Assembly (NCBI GenBank): GCA_040954595.2
Contig: CM082595.2
Span: forward strand, 2,790,001 to 2,854,000
Direction: 5' to 3'
Origin: Balanoglossus misakiensis
Taxonomy: Eukaryota; Hemichordata
Length of the DNA: 64,000 nt
The position numbers and the translations under genes are program-made. Under the pieces are notes generated by a model that did not search any database, had not been told where the DNA came from, and saw nothing but the letters and a program-made list of their open reading frames with translations. The first letter of the stretch is position 1. Every line of letters starts with the position of its first letter. This document shows, one piece after another, positions 1-13,500 of this stretch.

Positions 1-3000
1 ATTTTCAAAATTCCCAAAGTTTAAATATTTTCATTTTTTGATGATTTTCATGAGCTATAACCCATGATTTTTGTGAAAAATGGCCAAATTTTCAAAATTC
101 CCAAAGTTGAAAAATTTTCATTTTTTGATGATTTTCATGAGCTATAACCCATGATTTTTGTGAAAAATGGCTAAATTTTCAAAATTTCCAAAGTTGAAAA
201 ATTTTCATTTTTTGATGATTTTCATGAGCTATAACCCATGATTTTTGTGAAAAATGGCCAAATTTTCAAAATTCCCAAAGTTGAAATATTTTCATTTTTT
301 GATGATTTTCATGAGCTATAACCCATGATTTTTGTGAAAAATGGCCAAATTTTCAAAATTCCCAAAGTTGAAATATTTTCATTTTTTGATGATTTTCATG
401 AGCTATAACCCATGATTTTTGTGAAAAATGGCCAAATTTTCAAAATTCCCAAAGATGAAATATTTTCATTTTTTGATGATTTTCATGAGCTATAACCCAT
501 GATTTTTGTGAAAAATGGCCAAATTTTCAAAATTCCCAAAGTTGAAAATTTTTCATTTTTTGATGATTTTCATGAGCTATAACCCATGATTTTTGTGAAA
601 AATGGCCAAATTTTCAAAATTCCCAAAGTTGAAATATTTTCATTTTTTGATGATTTTCATGAGCTATAACCCATGATTTTTGTGAAAAATGGCCAAATTT
701 TCAAAATTCTCAAAGTTGAAATATTTTCATTTTTTGATGATTTTTGTGAAAAATGGCCAAATTTTCAAAATTCCCAAAGTTGAAATATTTTCATTTTTTG
801 ATGATTTTCATGAGCTATAACCCATGATTTTTGTGAAAAATGGCCAAATTTTCAAAATTCCCAAAGTTGAAAAATTTTCATTTTTTGATGATTTTCATGA
901 GCTATAACCCATGATTTTTGTGAAAAATGGCCAAATTTTCAAAATTCCCAAAGTTGAAAAATTTTCATTTTTTGATGATTTTCATGAGCTATAACCCATG
1001 ATTTTTGTGAAAAATGGCCAAATTTTCAAAATTCCCAAAGTTGAAATATTTTCAATTTTTGATGATTTTCATGAGCTATAACCCATGATTTTTGTGAAAA
1101 ATGGCCAAATTTTCAAAATTCCCAAAGTTGAAAAATTTTCATTTTTTGATGATTTTCATGAGCTATAACCCATGATTTTTGTGAAAAATGGCCAAATTTT
1201 CAAAATTCTCAAAGTTGAAATATTTTCATTTTTTGAAGATTTTTGTGAAAAATGGCCAAATTTTCAAAATTCCCAAAGTTGAAATATTTTCATTTTTTGA
1301 TGATTTTCATGAGCTATAACCCATGATTTTTGTGAAAAATGGCCAAATTTTCAAAATTCCCAAAGTTGAAAAATTTTCATTTTTTGATGATTTTCATGAG
1401 CTATATAACCCATGATTTTTGTGAAAAATGGCCAAATTTTTAAAATTCCCAAAGTTGAAATATTTTCATTTTTTGATGATTTTCATGAGCTATAACCCAT
1501 GATTTTTGTGAAAAATGGCCAAATTTTCAAAATTCCCAAAGTTGAAATATTTTCATTTTTTGATGATTTTCATGAGCTATAACCCATGATTTTTGTGAAA
1601 AATGGCCAAATTTTCAAAATTCCCAAAGTTGAAAAATTTTCATTTTTTGATGATTTTCATGAGCTATAACCCATGATTTTTGTGAAAAATGGCCAAATTT
1701 TCAAAATTCCCAAAGTTGAAAAATTTTCATTTTTTGATGATTTTCATGAGCTATAACCCATGATTTTTGTGAAAAATGGCCAAATTTTCAAAATTCCCAA
1801 AGTTGAAAATTTTTCATTTTTTGATGATTTTCATGAGCTATAACCCATGATTTTTGTGAAAAATGGCCAAATTTTCAAAATTCCCAAAGTTGAAATATTT
1901 TCATTTTTTGATGATTTTCATGAGCTATAACCCATGATTTTTGTGAAAAATGGCCAAATTTTCAAAATTCCCAAAGTTGAACTATTTTCATTTTTTGATG
2001 ATTTTCATGAGCTATAACCCATGATTTTTGTGAAAAATGGCCAAATTTTCAAAATTCCCAAAGTTGAAAAATTTTCATTTTTTGATGATTTTCATGAGCT
2101 ATAACCCATGATTTTTGTGAAAAATGGCCAAATTTTCAAAATTCTCAAAGTTGAAATATTTTCATTTTTTGATCATTTTTGTGAAAAATGGCCAAATTTT
2201 CAAAATTCCCAAAGTTTAAATATTTTCATTTTTTGATGATTTTCATGAGCTATAACCCATGATTTTTGTGAAAAATGGCCAAATTTTCAAAATTCCCAAA
2301 GTTGAAAAATTTTCATTTTTTGATGATTTTCATGAGCTATAACCCATGATTTTTGTGAAAAATGGCTAAATTTTCAAAATTCCCAAAGTTGAAAAATTTT
2401 CATTTTTTGATGATTTTCATGAGCTATAACCCATGATTTTTGTGAAAAATGGCCAAATTTTCAAAATTCCCAAAGTTGAAATATTTTCATTTTTTGATGA
2501 TTTTCATGAGCTATAACCCATGATTTTTGTGAAAAATGGCCAAATTTTCAAAATTCCCAAAGTTGAAATATTTTCATTTTTTGATGATTTTCATGAGCTA
2601 TAACCCATGATTTTTGTGAAAAATGGCCAAATTTTCAAAATTCACAAAGTTGAAAAATTTTCATTTTTTGATGATTTTCATGAGCTATAACCCATGATTT
2701 TTGTGAAAAATGGCCAAATTTTCAAAATTCCCAAAGTTGAAATATTTTCATTTTTTGATGATTTTCATGAGCTATAACCCATGATTTTTGTGAAAAATGG
2801 CCAAATTTTCAAAATTCCCAAAGTTGAAATATTTTCATTTTTTGATGATTTTCATGAGCTATAACCCATGATTTTTGTGAAAAATGGCCAAATTTTCAAA
2901 ATTCCCAAAGTTGAAAAATTTTCATTTTTTGATGATTTTCATGAGCTATAACCCATGATTTTTGTGAAAAATGGCCAAATTTTCAAAATTCCCAAAGTTG

Positions 3001-4951
3001 AAATATTTTCATTTTTTGATGATTTTCATGAGCTATAACCCATGATTTTTGTGAAAAATGGCCAAATTTTCAAAATTCCCAAAGTTGAAAATTTTTCATT
3101 TTTTGATGATTTTCATGAGCTATAACCCATGATTTTTGTGAAAAATGGCCAAATTTTCAAAATTCCCAAAGTTGAAATATTTTCATTTTTTGATGATTTT
3201 CATGAGCTATAACCCATGATTTTTGTGAAAAATGGCCAAATTTTCAAAATTCCCAAAGTTGAAAAATTTTCATTTTTTGATGATTTTCATGAGCTATAAC
3301 CCATGATTTTTGTGAAAAATGGCCAAATTTTCAAAATTCTCAAAGTTGAAATATTTTCATTTTTTGATGATTTTTGTGAAAAATGGCCAAATTTTCAAAA
3401 TTCCCAAAGTTGAAATATTTTCATTTTTTGATGATTTTCATGAGCTATAACCCATGATTTTTGTGAAAAATGGCCAAATTTTCAAAATTCCCAAAGTTGA
3501 AAAATTTTCATTTTTTGATGATTTTCATGAGCTATAACCCATGATTTTTGTGAAAAATGGCCAAATTTTCAAAATTCCCAAAGTTGAAAAATTTTCATTT
3601 TTTGATGATTTTCATGAGCTATAACCCATGATTTTTGTGAAAAATGGCCAAATTTTCAAAATTCCCAAAGTTGAAATATTTTCATTTTTTGATGATTTTC
3701 ATGAGCTATAACCCATGATTTTTGTGAAAAATGGCCAAATTTTCAAAATTCCCAAAGTTGAAATATTTTCATTTTTTGATGATTTTCATGAGCTATAACC
3801 CATGATTTTTGTGAAAAATGGCCAAATTTTCAAAATTCCCAAAGTTGAAAAATTTTCATTTTTTGATGATTTTCATGAGCTATAACCCATGATTTTTGTG
3901 AAAAATGGCCAAATTTTCAAAATTCCCAAAGTTGAAAAATTTTCATTTTTTGATGATTTTCATGAGCTATAACCCATGATTTTTGTGAAAAATGGCCAAA
4001 TTTTCAAAATTCCCAAAGTTGAAAAATTTTCATTTTTTGATGATTTTCATGAGCTATAACCCATGATTTTTGTGAAAAATGGCCAAATTTTCAAAATTCC
4101 CAAAGTTGAAAAATTTTCATTTTTTGATGATTTTCATGAGCTATAACCCATGATTTTTGTGAAAAATGGCCAAATTTTCAAAATTCCCAAAGTTGAAATA
4201 TTTTCATTTTTTGATGATTTTCATGAGCTATAACCCATGATTTTTGTGAAAAATGGCCAAATTTTCAAAATTCCCAAAGTTGAAAATTTTTCATTTTTTG
4301 ATGATTTTCATGAGCTATAACCCATGATTTTTGTGAAAAATGGCCAAATTTTCAAAATTCCCAAAGTTGAAATATTTTCATTTTTTGATGATTTTCATGA
4401 GCTATAACCCATGATTTTTGTGAAAAATGGCCAAATTTTCAAAATTCCCAAAGTTGAAATATTTTCATTTTGTGATGATTTTCATGAGCTATAACCCATG
4501 ATTTTTGTGAAAAATGGCCAAATTTTCAAAATTCCCAAAGTTGAAATATTTTCATTTTTTGATGATTTTCATGAGCTATAACCCATGATTTTTGTGAAAA
4601 ATGGCCAAATTTTCAAAATTCCCAAAGTTGAAAAATTTTCATTTTTTGATGATTTTCATGAGCTATAACCCATGATTTTTGTGAAAAATGGCCAAATTTT
4701 CAAAATTCCCAAAGTTGAAATATTTTCATTTTTTGATGATTTTCATGAGCTATAACCCATGATTTTTGTGAAAAATGGCCAAATTTTCAAAATTCCCAAA
4801 GTTGAAAAATTTTCATTTTTTGATGATTTTCATGAGCTATAACCCATGATTTTTGTGAAAAATGGCCAAATTTTCAAAATTCCCAAAGTTGAAAAATTTT
4901 CATTTTTTGATGATTTTCATGAGCTATAACCCATGATTTTTGTGAAAAATG
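1..4951. repeat. 87-bp satellite array, about 58 monomers
   Basis: Head-to-tail tandem array that starts beyond the left edge. The monomer is 87 bp (for example the same ATTTTCAAAATTCCC start at 1, 88 and 175). It is strongly AT-rich with phased A and T tracts and a conserved core CATGAGCTATAACCCATG. Counting the variable heptamer after AAAGTTG gives 58 monomers of three main types (aaatatt, aaaaatt, aaaattt). Four monomers (around 726, 1225, 2161 and 3356) are 64 bp long because 23 bp are missing. Copies differ by only a few bases, so the array has been homogenised recently. No coding capacity is seen. It could be centromeric, pericentromeric or an interstitial satellite; the window cannot tell. 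Confidence 0.97.
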
Positions 4952-4989
4952 GATAACCCATGATTTTTGTGAAAAACGGCCAAATTTTG
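4952..4989. repeat. Decayed terminal satellite monomer
   Basis: Immediately after the last full copy the sequence restarts inside the monomer at ATAACCCATG, carries a unique change (AAAAACGG for AAAAATGG), reaches CCAAATTTTG and then leaves the repeat. This is the right boundary of the array, formed by an internal deletion, and it is the most diverged copy, as expected at the edge of a satellite. Confidence 0.85.
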
Positions 4990-7900
4990 AAGGAGGTATT
5001 TATAATTGATGTCATTTTCCCGTTCTATGATTGGTATTACTTTTTTATAGTACAATTCTTTTACTTACAGAGCAATTGCGCTAATGCATACATCAACAAA
5101 GACAAAAAGATACTTACGTACACGTGAGGTTAACATATTTTATTGACTTGAATAATAAAATATAAAGCATAACTTGTTACAAGCAACAACAAATATTGTA
5201 ATTAGTCCACGTCAGTGAATTATTGAACTCTTATAAACTTGAAATCTTTCGGAAACTTTCTTATAATCAAGACACGAGTTGTCATGCAGAATTTTTTAAA
5301 TCTATAACTATTACAAAAATCTATAAATATAACCAAATCTACAACCAAATAGCAAAATCTATAACTGCAACGGCTATATGGACTTTGATAATCGTGTTCT
5401 TTTTTCTTATTCTGTAATGGTATATTATTATATCTGGTTTTTCACTGTCAAACCGATTCAGATGCTTATATTTTTTCTTTCGCTCTTTTGGTACCAGTTG
5501 GCCACCTTCCCATACTTTCTGTATTGAAACCGCAACTTGCAATATAGCTGTTATTCTCTTACGTAGGAGGACTGACCGCTGAAATATTGAAGAAAAAACA
5601 ATTCAAATAAAGTTATGCAGCCATTGTCATCTACTTAGTTTGCCTGCGAAACATAATCCGGCATTTACTGAATAATTCGTGAAACGGGTTAAGTATTTAT
5701 AAAATTTGGATGAAACATGTCATTCCCCGCTAGACGACTCTCATATAAAATATTAACTATATCCGGAGATACATTAAACCGGTTAAAGCTATACTCGCTA
5801 CTGTAGTGTTTAAGACGGACCTGAAAAAAAACCTCGTGCTCGGGACACGTGACCAAAACCCACTTACGCTCAGCCAATTTTGGGATATCAAAAACAGTCA
5901 TATTTCGACACACATCGTTAATTAGCGGCCATGAAACAGGTAATGACAATATCGTTTATTACCCGAAGAAAGTCGTGCCGTATCGCCGAGCCGAATGCTT
6001 TGAAATCTCGCATTTCTAAACGTCACTAATGACACTTACAGTGTATTGTAGAGTACCACGCCCACGATTTCCGTTGTGCATTGTATGGTATGTTCAGTGA
6101 GCACAGGAAAGACTTCAGACCGTTTATAACGCAAATGCAACGATTGAGCTCGTATAGCGGTATGATATAAAGCTAAACATACAAATGCCACTGATTTCAC
6201 ATTTTTACCATGTCAAACGGGGTCACCTGTCGTAAAATCTGAGATATCCCGCCTGCATGCACCATAGCACAATGATCTCAACATAGAAATGATAATGCTA
6301 GACTATCTTGTATTGACCCACTTTTTTTGTGGTATTTACTTTCGATTTCCTTTCCTGTTATTTCTGGTCTGTTCTGTTCTGATAAATACGAAGGCGAGAG
6401 TTCACTGCTGGTTTCCTCAATATCCAGACTTTTCAAATTTCTCTGAAAATTGTTTGAAAAGTTTTTTTCTTAGCCCGCAAACCCGTATTACTGCATGAAT
6501 GCGCCTGAATCGGTGCTAAGTTTTCGTACACACACAGTGACTCACTCGGCACATACATGTACGTGTAGGCCTAGATGAAAAGTTATGTAAGCCCTGTAGT
6601 ATACGTACGTCCATGCAGGCAAGAAGACCAACAAGCACTCAGACAGCCTTGGGTAAATCACAGAAACGTGCGTCACTACCCAAAGGTATACACGCTTATC
6701 CATATGGAGTGCGAAACTCCATCAATTGCGTAACATGGATTCCTTCGCGGGCAAGGCCGGAAACATTTATATCGGGAAATACGTCACATATCTGCTCAGA
6801 ATGATTCAGAATTTTCGCATTTATCTTTCAGGGAAACAACGATAATAAGATGACCTACAAATGAAGTTTCCGACTGCCCGCACGGTCATCGTAGTGTGTC
6901 CTTGCAATGGAGGGAGTGCCCCTGTTTTTACCTGTCCAAGGTGAGTCTACGTGGACATGAAAAACACAGAAGAAAATAAAAGTTGTTGGAAAAAAATATC
7001 ATGCTGTGTAACTTGTTGAATTAATGTCTTCATAAACGTTTCTTTTTTCACTCGCAGAGAACGTTTCTCCCAGTTCACATCAGTCACAGCGCCGAACAGT
7101 CAATCATCGACAAGTCTTACAGTTCTATGTGTAAATTTTCGTACCATGCCACAAGGCCATTTTAGACCACAATAGCGAATGACGCAACTGATAATGACCT
7201 AAACCACGGGCTTGTTGTCTCATGCACCTAGCGTGTCTAACTGTCTCCGAAGGTCTTCCTGTCGCCGTCCTTGCTTTTGTTTTACCTCCACGACACCGTC
7301 TCCTGTCTCCACGCCCCTGTCAGTCAGTCTGCCCCGTGCCTGCCACCCCCTGTTTTAGTCATTGTCACAGTTTTCTGCATTCAAGTCCACGTCAGTTGCA
7401 TCCACGTACTCGAGCTGTCATTCAACGTGGAGCCCATTACAATGAAAGTATTAAGCAAACTTGGCCAAAAAGATGATTCACGAGAACTTCATCTTCATCA
7501 AAGATATAAGTACGCGATCGTATTTTGAGAGGAAGTATCTGTCATCGACATCTAGAACAAACATTAAATTTCTGCTAATTAGTGGCATCCTCTTAATTGT
7601 CCCTGTGCGGGAAGAACGATAGTGAACTGACTCACTAAAAATACATTTAGACTGATTAACAGTGATCTGTCTCGTATAGCAAGCTGCGTTGGATGAAGTT
7701 TTTCTGAACATGGTCTCTCGTTGGAAGGACCGCGGTTTGGAGAAACAAAACATGTCTGGGTGAATAAATATTTTGACATTTTTGAACTGTTTCAATTCCC
7801 CACTCATATGCTTCTGTGTTTGAAACGGAAAACATGAGGTTAAATATCTGTGGTACTTTCTGTTACCAAATTGGCAAAATAAGGGTTGATGAAAACACCT

Positions 7901-8644
7901 TTTAGATCTCCCAGCGCGTTCTAAGCCACTGGAATTTTAACTGCGAGAAAAACGTGATTCCTTTGAGACAAATATGCATCCTTGTGGGTGTTTGGGGTCT
8001 GAACAATTTACACTGTTACATAAACAGACCACTGTTGGTCAATCGTCAACCGATACTCTAAAATGTGTAGTGAATATAAAATCTCTCAAAATAGTTCTAA
8101 ACAATGATGTATCTTCCCGGATATTTGGCGAAGTTTAAAGAAACAAACGAAGTGGTGCAAAGTTTGAAGAAAGGGGAAAATCCCGGCCGGGGAAAGAAGG
8201 AGAATCGTTTGCCTGATTCCAAAGACTGTCTGTGGTTGTAAGGTACTTCCAAACTAATTGGTACAAATTCGTAAACACTCTTTAGGATGTGAAGTCTGGA
8301 AATTTCTCTCAGGAAACCACAAATGACTTGAGTGGCGAGAGTTCAACTTGAAAGGCGTCGGAAGCTATCGTAAACATACTAGAAGTTAAATCACGGTCCC
8401 TCCATGGGCCGGTCGTGCTTAAATTAGTGTTAAATTACTGTTTCTGTAGCATCGCCCTGGTCATGCTACATTTGCTGTCGGGATTTGCTGTATGTATATA
8501 GGCATGTGGGCACATTATTCCTAGATCATCGACGCCTAGGAACAGTTAAGGGCGGCTGACCGACAAATTATATCATTCATCAAGTTTTATTTATGTCTAA
8601 TGGTGGCACGAAATCGTATTGCAATGTAAAGGAAAGAAAATGGA

Positions 8645-8647
<3 letters not shown>
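4990..8647. other. Intergenic DNA between satellite and gene
   Basis: Unique AT-rich DNA without a recognisable gene. Open frames on both strands are short, mutually overlapping and resemble no family I know. A good isolated splice-donor-like string (AAGGTGAGT near 6939-6947) occurs but has no coding frame before it, so a non-coding upstream exon is possible but unsupported. No transposase, reverse transcriptase, tRNA or rRNA signal was seen. Confidence 0.6.

Positions 8648-8719
<72 letters not shown>
8648..8719. repeat. (GA)n microsatellite
   Basis: Uninterrupted run of 36 GA dinucleotides. Read on the minus strand it yields a serine/leucine repeat in an otherwise meaningless open frame. 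It lies about 1.8 kb upstream of the first coding exon. Long GA tracts can bind GAGA-type factors or form triplexes, but nothing here shows a function. Confidence 0.97.
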
Positions 8720-8721
<2 letters not shown>

Positions 8722-9899
8722 CATCATCAGCGTCCCCGGCTGACCCCATGACCTTTGCAGGACACTAAACGTGATTCCCACCCGGACCTGTCGCAAGTCG
8801 GTAGCTACGCTGATGTTCTCTGATGATAAAGAAGCTTCCTAGTGTTTTCTAATCAGATGTTTTCATTAGATTGATCTATAATGTGTGGGAAGTCTAGATA
8901 TTGTGAAAAGGGAGCCGAAGAACATGTAATATAGTCTCTGCGAATTTTCCGTCCGCGAACATGGTTAAAAAGTTTTCACTTGCAAGTGCGCCTCCAAGCG
9001 ATGGTCCCTAGCTGCAAGATGTCGTCTGCTCGTCCCGCCGGACTGTGACAATTCCCAGGTTTGTATATAAAGTGACACTGTAATTTACGTAAGAAACCTG
9101 TGAACGTCTTCCGGGGAAAGTATTTCGTTCCTGTTGTGTAAGAGAAGACTTAAACCACATGTCAACGAGACATAAATTGCCCAGGAGGGCCACGTTTGCT
9201 TGAGGTCGCCGCGCCGAAAATTGAGTGACTGTGCGTCCTTCTGGTATATATGGGCCCGTTCTACCAATTCCTCCTGGATGGACACATTTTTACCACATAT
9301 GATATAAGGTAATGTAGGCTATGGTGTGGAATTTGTTTTCTCGGGAAAGCGAAGGGTTGGTTGTGGTAATACAGCTCTGGAGAGTAGCCTATTTGTTAAT
9401 GTACATGCAACCAATAATGGTACACGACGTTGTCTACTTCGAACGAAACTGACTCACGTGTCAAACTAAACAAAATTATTGCCATGTGGTCAAAACTTGT
9501 AATTTTTCACAAAATTAACCTAACTTTTACCATATTTATTCCAAGATGTTTGATCAGGACCTGAAGGCAATGGGAAAGTATGTCCATTTGGGAAATAGGG
9601 GAAAAATTTGACAGCAGAAATGCAGCGTTCAAACTTGTCTGACGCCCCCACGAAAATGAATGTCTCAGAGGACTACTATAGCTCCGCCCCTTGCCCTAGG
9701 GTTGTGTAGTAGAGAATTAGTGTAAACCCTATAATGTTATCAATAGTCACAAACGACACTTCAGTTGAGTACGCCTCTATGCTGAGTGAGCGTCGGTTTA
9801 CATTGACTTGCAGAATTGGAGAGAATTTGACCCGCGTGGACCGCCTGAGTGTGCCAGTCGTATGAACAGTGGCAGTCGATACTAGTATTGGTCCCAAGA
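8720..9899. other. Upstream non-coding DNA with one TATA-like site
   Basis: No coding region recognised. A good TATA-like string, TATATAAAG, lies at 9064-9072 about 1.4 kb before the first coding exon. It could serve a distal transcription start with an unseen 5' non-coding exon, but no start-site evidence is available from sequence alone. Confidence 0.35.
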
Positions 9900-10474
9900 T
9901 AGGCCTTTATCACAACCGGTCTTGTAGCCCTATCGTGTCTCCAGCAACCCCGCTAAGTGTGTACGTGTGATCCACGGGAAGTTTGGGCACCAATCGCTTC
10001 CAGATACGCTCATTGAAGCCAGGTATCTTATTTTTCGGAACTTTGACTGCGAGCGTGTCTGTGAAAACCTTGACTTTGGGATCGGAACCTCACCCGGACA
10101 GTCGATAGTGTAAGCCCGAATATTTTTAACTCCAAGTCGACGTGAAGAACTCGAGAAGCGAGTTGGCCCAGAACTTTGACGCATCGACTATTACTCGCTT
10201 GAGCTCGTTGACAATCAGCTGTGTGAAAAGTTGCAACCGGCCTGAAAAATCGTCCCAGTTTGTGGAGATACCGAAGCCGCCAGACCGCGAATTTCTTGTT
10301 TGCGAACTTTGGAGGGAAGTTTGTCTTGAAGACTCGAGCAGACCAGGGACTCGAAAATCAACTTTCTCGATTGGCCCACAGTTACGAAAGACTTTCAGTT
10401 TCAGACGGACGTCTCAAAGAGGGACCAAACTTTATTTTTTGTTATAATTTTCGCAATCTTCGTTCAAAATCGCG
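9900..10474 (+). promoter_or_regulatory. CpG-rich putative promoter / 5' UTR of the MEGF6-like gene
   Basis: By eye this stretch has many more CpG dinucleotides (for example around 10130-10210 and 10270-10330) than the intronic DNA downstream, and it ends at the first coding exon. The reading frame of the initiator codon is closed by a TAA at 10445-10447, so translation cannot begin further upstream in the same exon. I infer a promoter and 5' UTR; no TATA box is obvious within the last 100 bp. CAGE or 5' RACE would locate the start. Confidence 0.4.
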
Positions 10475-10584
10475 ATGTATCTTATACGGAACATGCCTGT
10501 CAGGCTGTCGAAACTTTTACTTTTCGTAGTTCTGCATCTAACAGTAATCAAAATGGGAAATACTTCGGAACTGAGACCAGGAAT
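10475..10584 (+). CDS. MEGF6: Exon 1: signal peptide of MEGF6-like protein
   Basis: The first ATG after the in-frame stop at 10445 is at 10475; a second in-frame ATG at 10493 (A at -3) gives [20 protein letters not shown], equally good. The peptide has a basic start, a hydrophobic core [12 protein letters not shown] and a polar end NTSELRPG, as expected for a secretory signal. The donor is GTGAGT at 10585. The exon ends two bases into a codon (AT) that the next exon completes as ATG, reading RPG-M-PHVC into the EMI domain. Confidence in the exon is high because the frame fits the EMI exon 367 bp away; which ATG is used is uncertain. Confidence 0.82.
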
Positions 10585-13500
10585 GTGAGTATTAAAACTA
10601 ATTGTCTTGATTTTCGTTGAGTTTTTCTCCTCGATTCACTTGTAAAGTAATTTTCAGTTTGTGTATATTTCATGTATATTTCGGCAGTCACACAGTGATT
10701 TGAATGGTGATTAGTAATGCATGTAGCGTTTCAGCGAGGACTGAAATATTGTTTAGACCAGTGGCATTGTCATTTTGGTCCGGCGTTGTCGACAATAAAA
10801 CTGGGCGTGAGTGGAAAAGCGATCTCGCCCAAAATAGCGGGCACGCCGGTTGTATTTATTTGCGTTGCCGAGGTGTAACATGAGGTAATTGTGTAAAAAT
10901 AAAAGGGCCCGTGTTTTCTTTTCCGATTTTCGCTCATCGTTTGAATTGCAGGCCGCATGTGTGTCCGTACCAGGAGGTGACCATGGTTGGCCACCGGCAA
11001 CCTTGTGTCCGAGCCTTCACTCGAATGGTCAAAGTCTGGAAGCAAAACTGCGGATATTCTAACAGCAACTGGTGCGTTGGTTACGAGCGAAGGTGAGTCT
11101 CTTTGTCTGGCTTGTTTCTGTGAAAACAGTAACTCAGGAAACGTGTACCGCGGTTCATTTACTATTTCAATTAGTTGTTTGCGAGGCGACCGACTTCCTA
11201 TTTGAACATTCCGTCGTTCCTGTTATTATTACGTCGCCCGGCCCCCGTACGCCTCCACACTGCGGCCGGTTGCCAACAGCCGATGTCCGGTGATCTTTCC
11301 GGAGAGCAGAGGTCAACGAGATTGTTTTGTCGGACGCAGCTGTGATACAGTAAGTCTAGTCGCTCACGAGAAGTTCCCTGTCCAGAAGCCTCTCACCTCT
11401 TCCGTTTTTCTCAGAAGAAAAAGTTTTGTAAAAAATCGAAAATAAAAGTAAAGTGACCAAAAAAGTTTTTGATGGACAAGAAACCTGGTACACAACAGCA
11501 AAAAAATAGAATTTGCAAAAATGACCAAAAGTTAAAAAAATACTTATGATACATCAATTTAAAAAATGACATTATGAGTTCATTTATTGATGTTATTTTT
11601 TTTTAATATTTCTCAATTATTTAATTTCAGGACGGCGTACTACACAACATACAAGACGGTCTACCAGAGCACATTAACGACAACGTACAAATGCTGTGCT
11701 GGGTACTCGCAACTGAACGGAGAAGCTGGCTGCATGTATCGTAAGTACTCTTATCGTGGCCTCTATCCACCTCTGATGCCCCTAGTGCTCTTAGAAGAGC
11801 TGTGCTTCGTGACTTTAAACCGGCCGTGGATATTCATGATTAGGTCTGAAGTATTTTGCACGAGATGCTGTTAAACTCCACCAAGTGGGTGATAAACTCT
11901 CTGTACCGTGCAGGTTTTTTTTTACTGTCTGGATGTCCTTTGGTTTGTTTATGTTAAAAAGGTCAGGATGGAAGGGATGTTTTGTGGATCAAGTTTAAGA
12001 CATCTTGCGCGCTGTGTCTCATAAAAACGTCAAAAAATCAATAAGCCTTTATACTGGGATGGATTTAGTGAGGGCAGCACTTTTTGCACCCAGCAGAGAC
12101 AGGAAATTCTTGTCAGTGACATGGATTTCGAGATACTTGTAAAGTTTCCAACAACGATGACCTGGGATTGTGTGCCCATTTAGTTGGAATGTCATAGGAT
12201 GGTAGGGTTCGTAAAGTTCGACATAACTTTCTCTGGCTCATAAAGTGCGGGGGAAACCTTTACAGTATGACCTTGTCAGGAACAACTATTAGTTATTTCT
12301 TAGCATAAAAAAACTAAGTGAACTGTGTTTGTGTATGACTGTCAGCTGGAATGATGTAAAAATGGTGTGGTTTGTTTAATTCTGATTATCATAGAAACAA
12401 AATGCTTTCTTCATTCAGTATTTGCTGTTACAACTTTGAGATGCATCATATTTAACCTGTTCACTCCTGTTTCTTGGTGTAGTGGCCCAACTTTGTCTTT
12501 TAAAACAAAGACACCATCAGACAAACCTCTGTTGGTGACAGAACCGAGACTCTAAAAGACACCAAGGTGTCAACAATTGTGTGAAAAAGCCTAAATCTTT
12601 TGTTTGTTGTGTTCCCGCAAAACATTTAGTATCACTGTGAATTATTCCAGTTGTGCTAATGAATAGTTCGGTAGACCTAGAGTCGATTTTGAGACTACAG
12701 CACGGTTGGAGATATTTGTCGCTTGAGTGTGATTAGCTTTGATTTCAATGGCGCTATTGTTTATGCTTAATTGCTGTGGACTTGGACTGATGTGAGGGGT
12801 TTCGTTAAACAGCAGTTATAGCTTTTGTTAATTTGCTCTTCAAAAATAAGAAAGGTTTTTGTTGTGAGCCCATGAACCGTACTCCCTGTTGGGATCACAC
12901 AGACCAAAGGCAAGTTTGCCAACATCCTATTATGATCAAGGTTACATCACTTTGCCTGACCAAAGCACTTTCAGACTTTATAAACCAATTGGCTGCCAAA
13001 TTTTGGACCAATCCTATAGTATACTTCTAATAATGCAGTTGGACCCAACTACAAAGAAGTGGGGGTGAGAGGGTTACACCTCTTTAGAGAATGGAACATA
13101 ATGCAAATGTGGATGAGGAATTTGCATATGCAGACTCTCCAGCTAATTCTCTGTAGTATGCAAATTACTCCTAACAAAAACCATGGCTACAGCCAATCAG
13201 GAGGCAGGGAACAGCCCAGTATCAGTGACATCACCATAACTTTAGATTATTTAGTCTTTTTACCCAGTTCTAAATAACTGAAAGTATCAGATTAACTCTA
13301 AATAAATAAATCCACATGGCGAAGGATAACTTAATACCACTTATCAAAGGGCTAGTTGTTCGAAAAGCAAAACGCTGGTTTTCCCCTCTGGGTAAACTGA
13401 GTGAGGTCACCCAATAAAAACCAAAGATACTCATTAGCAGTTAATTAGTTGATATATTTTAATTAAATTTGACCAAATTGTTGATAAACTGATACACTGT

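Noticed and set aside
1-4989. CRISPR-like array
   Set aside because: The repeats are directly adjacent without unique spacers and the DNA is eukaryotic; it is a satellite.
6930-6950. Isolated strong splice donor AAGGTGAGT upstream of the gene
   Set aside because: No coding frame or promoter can be tied to it; a non-coding 5' exon cannot be supported from sequence alone.
8587-8796. Minus-strand peptide with a long serine-leucine repeat
   Set aside because: It is the translated GA microsatellite.
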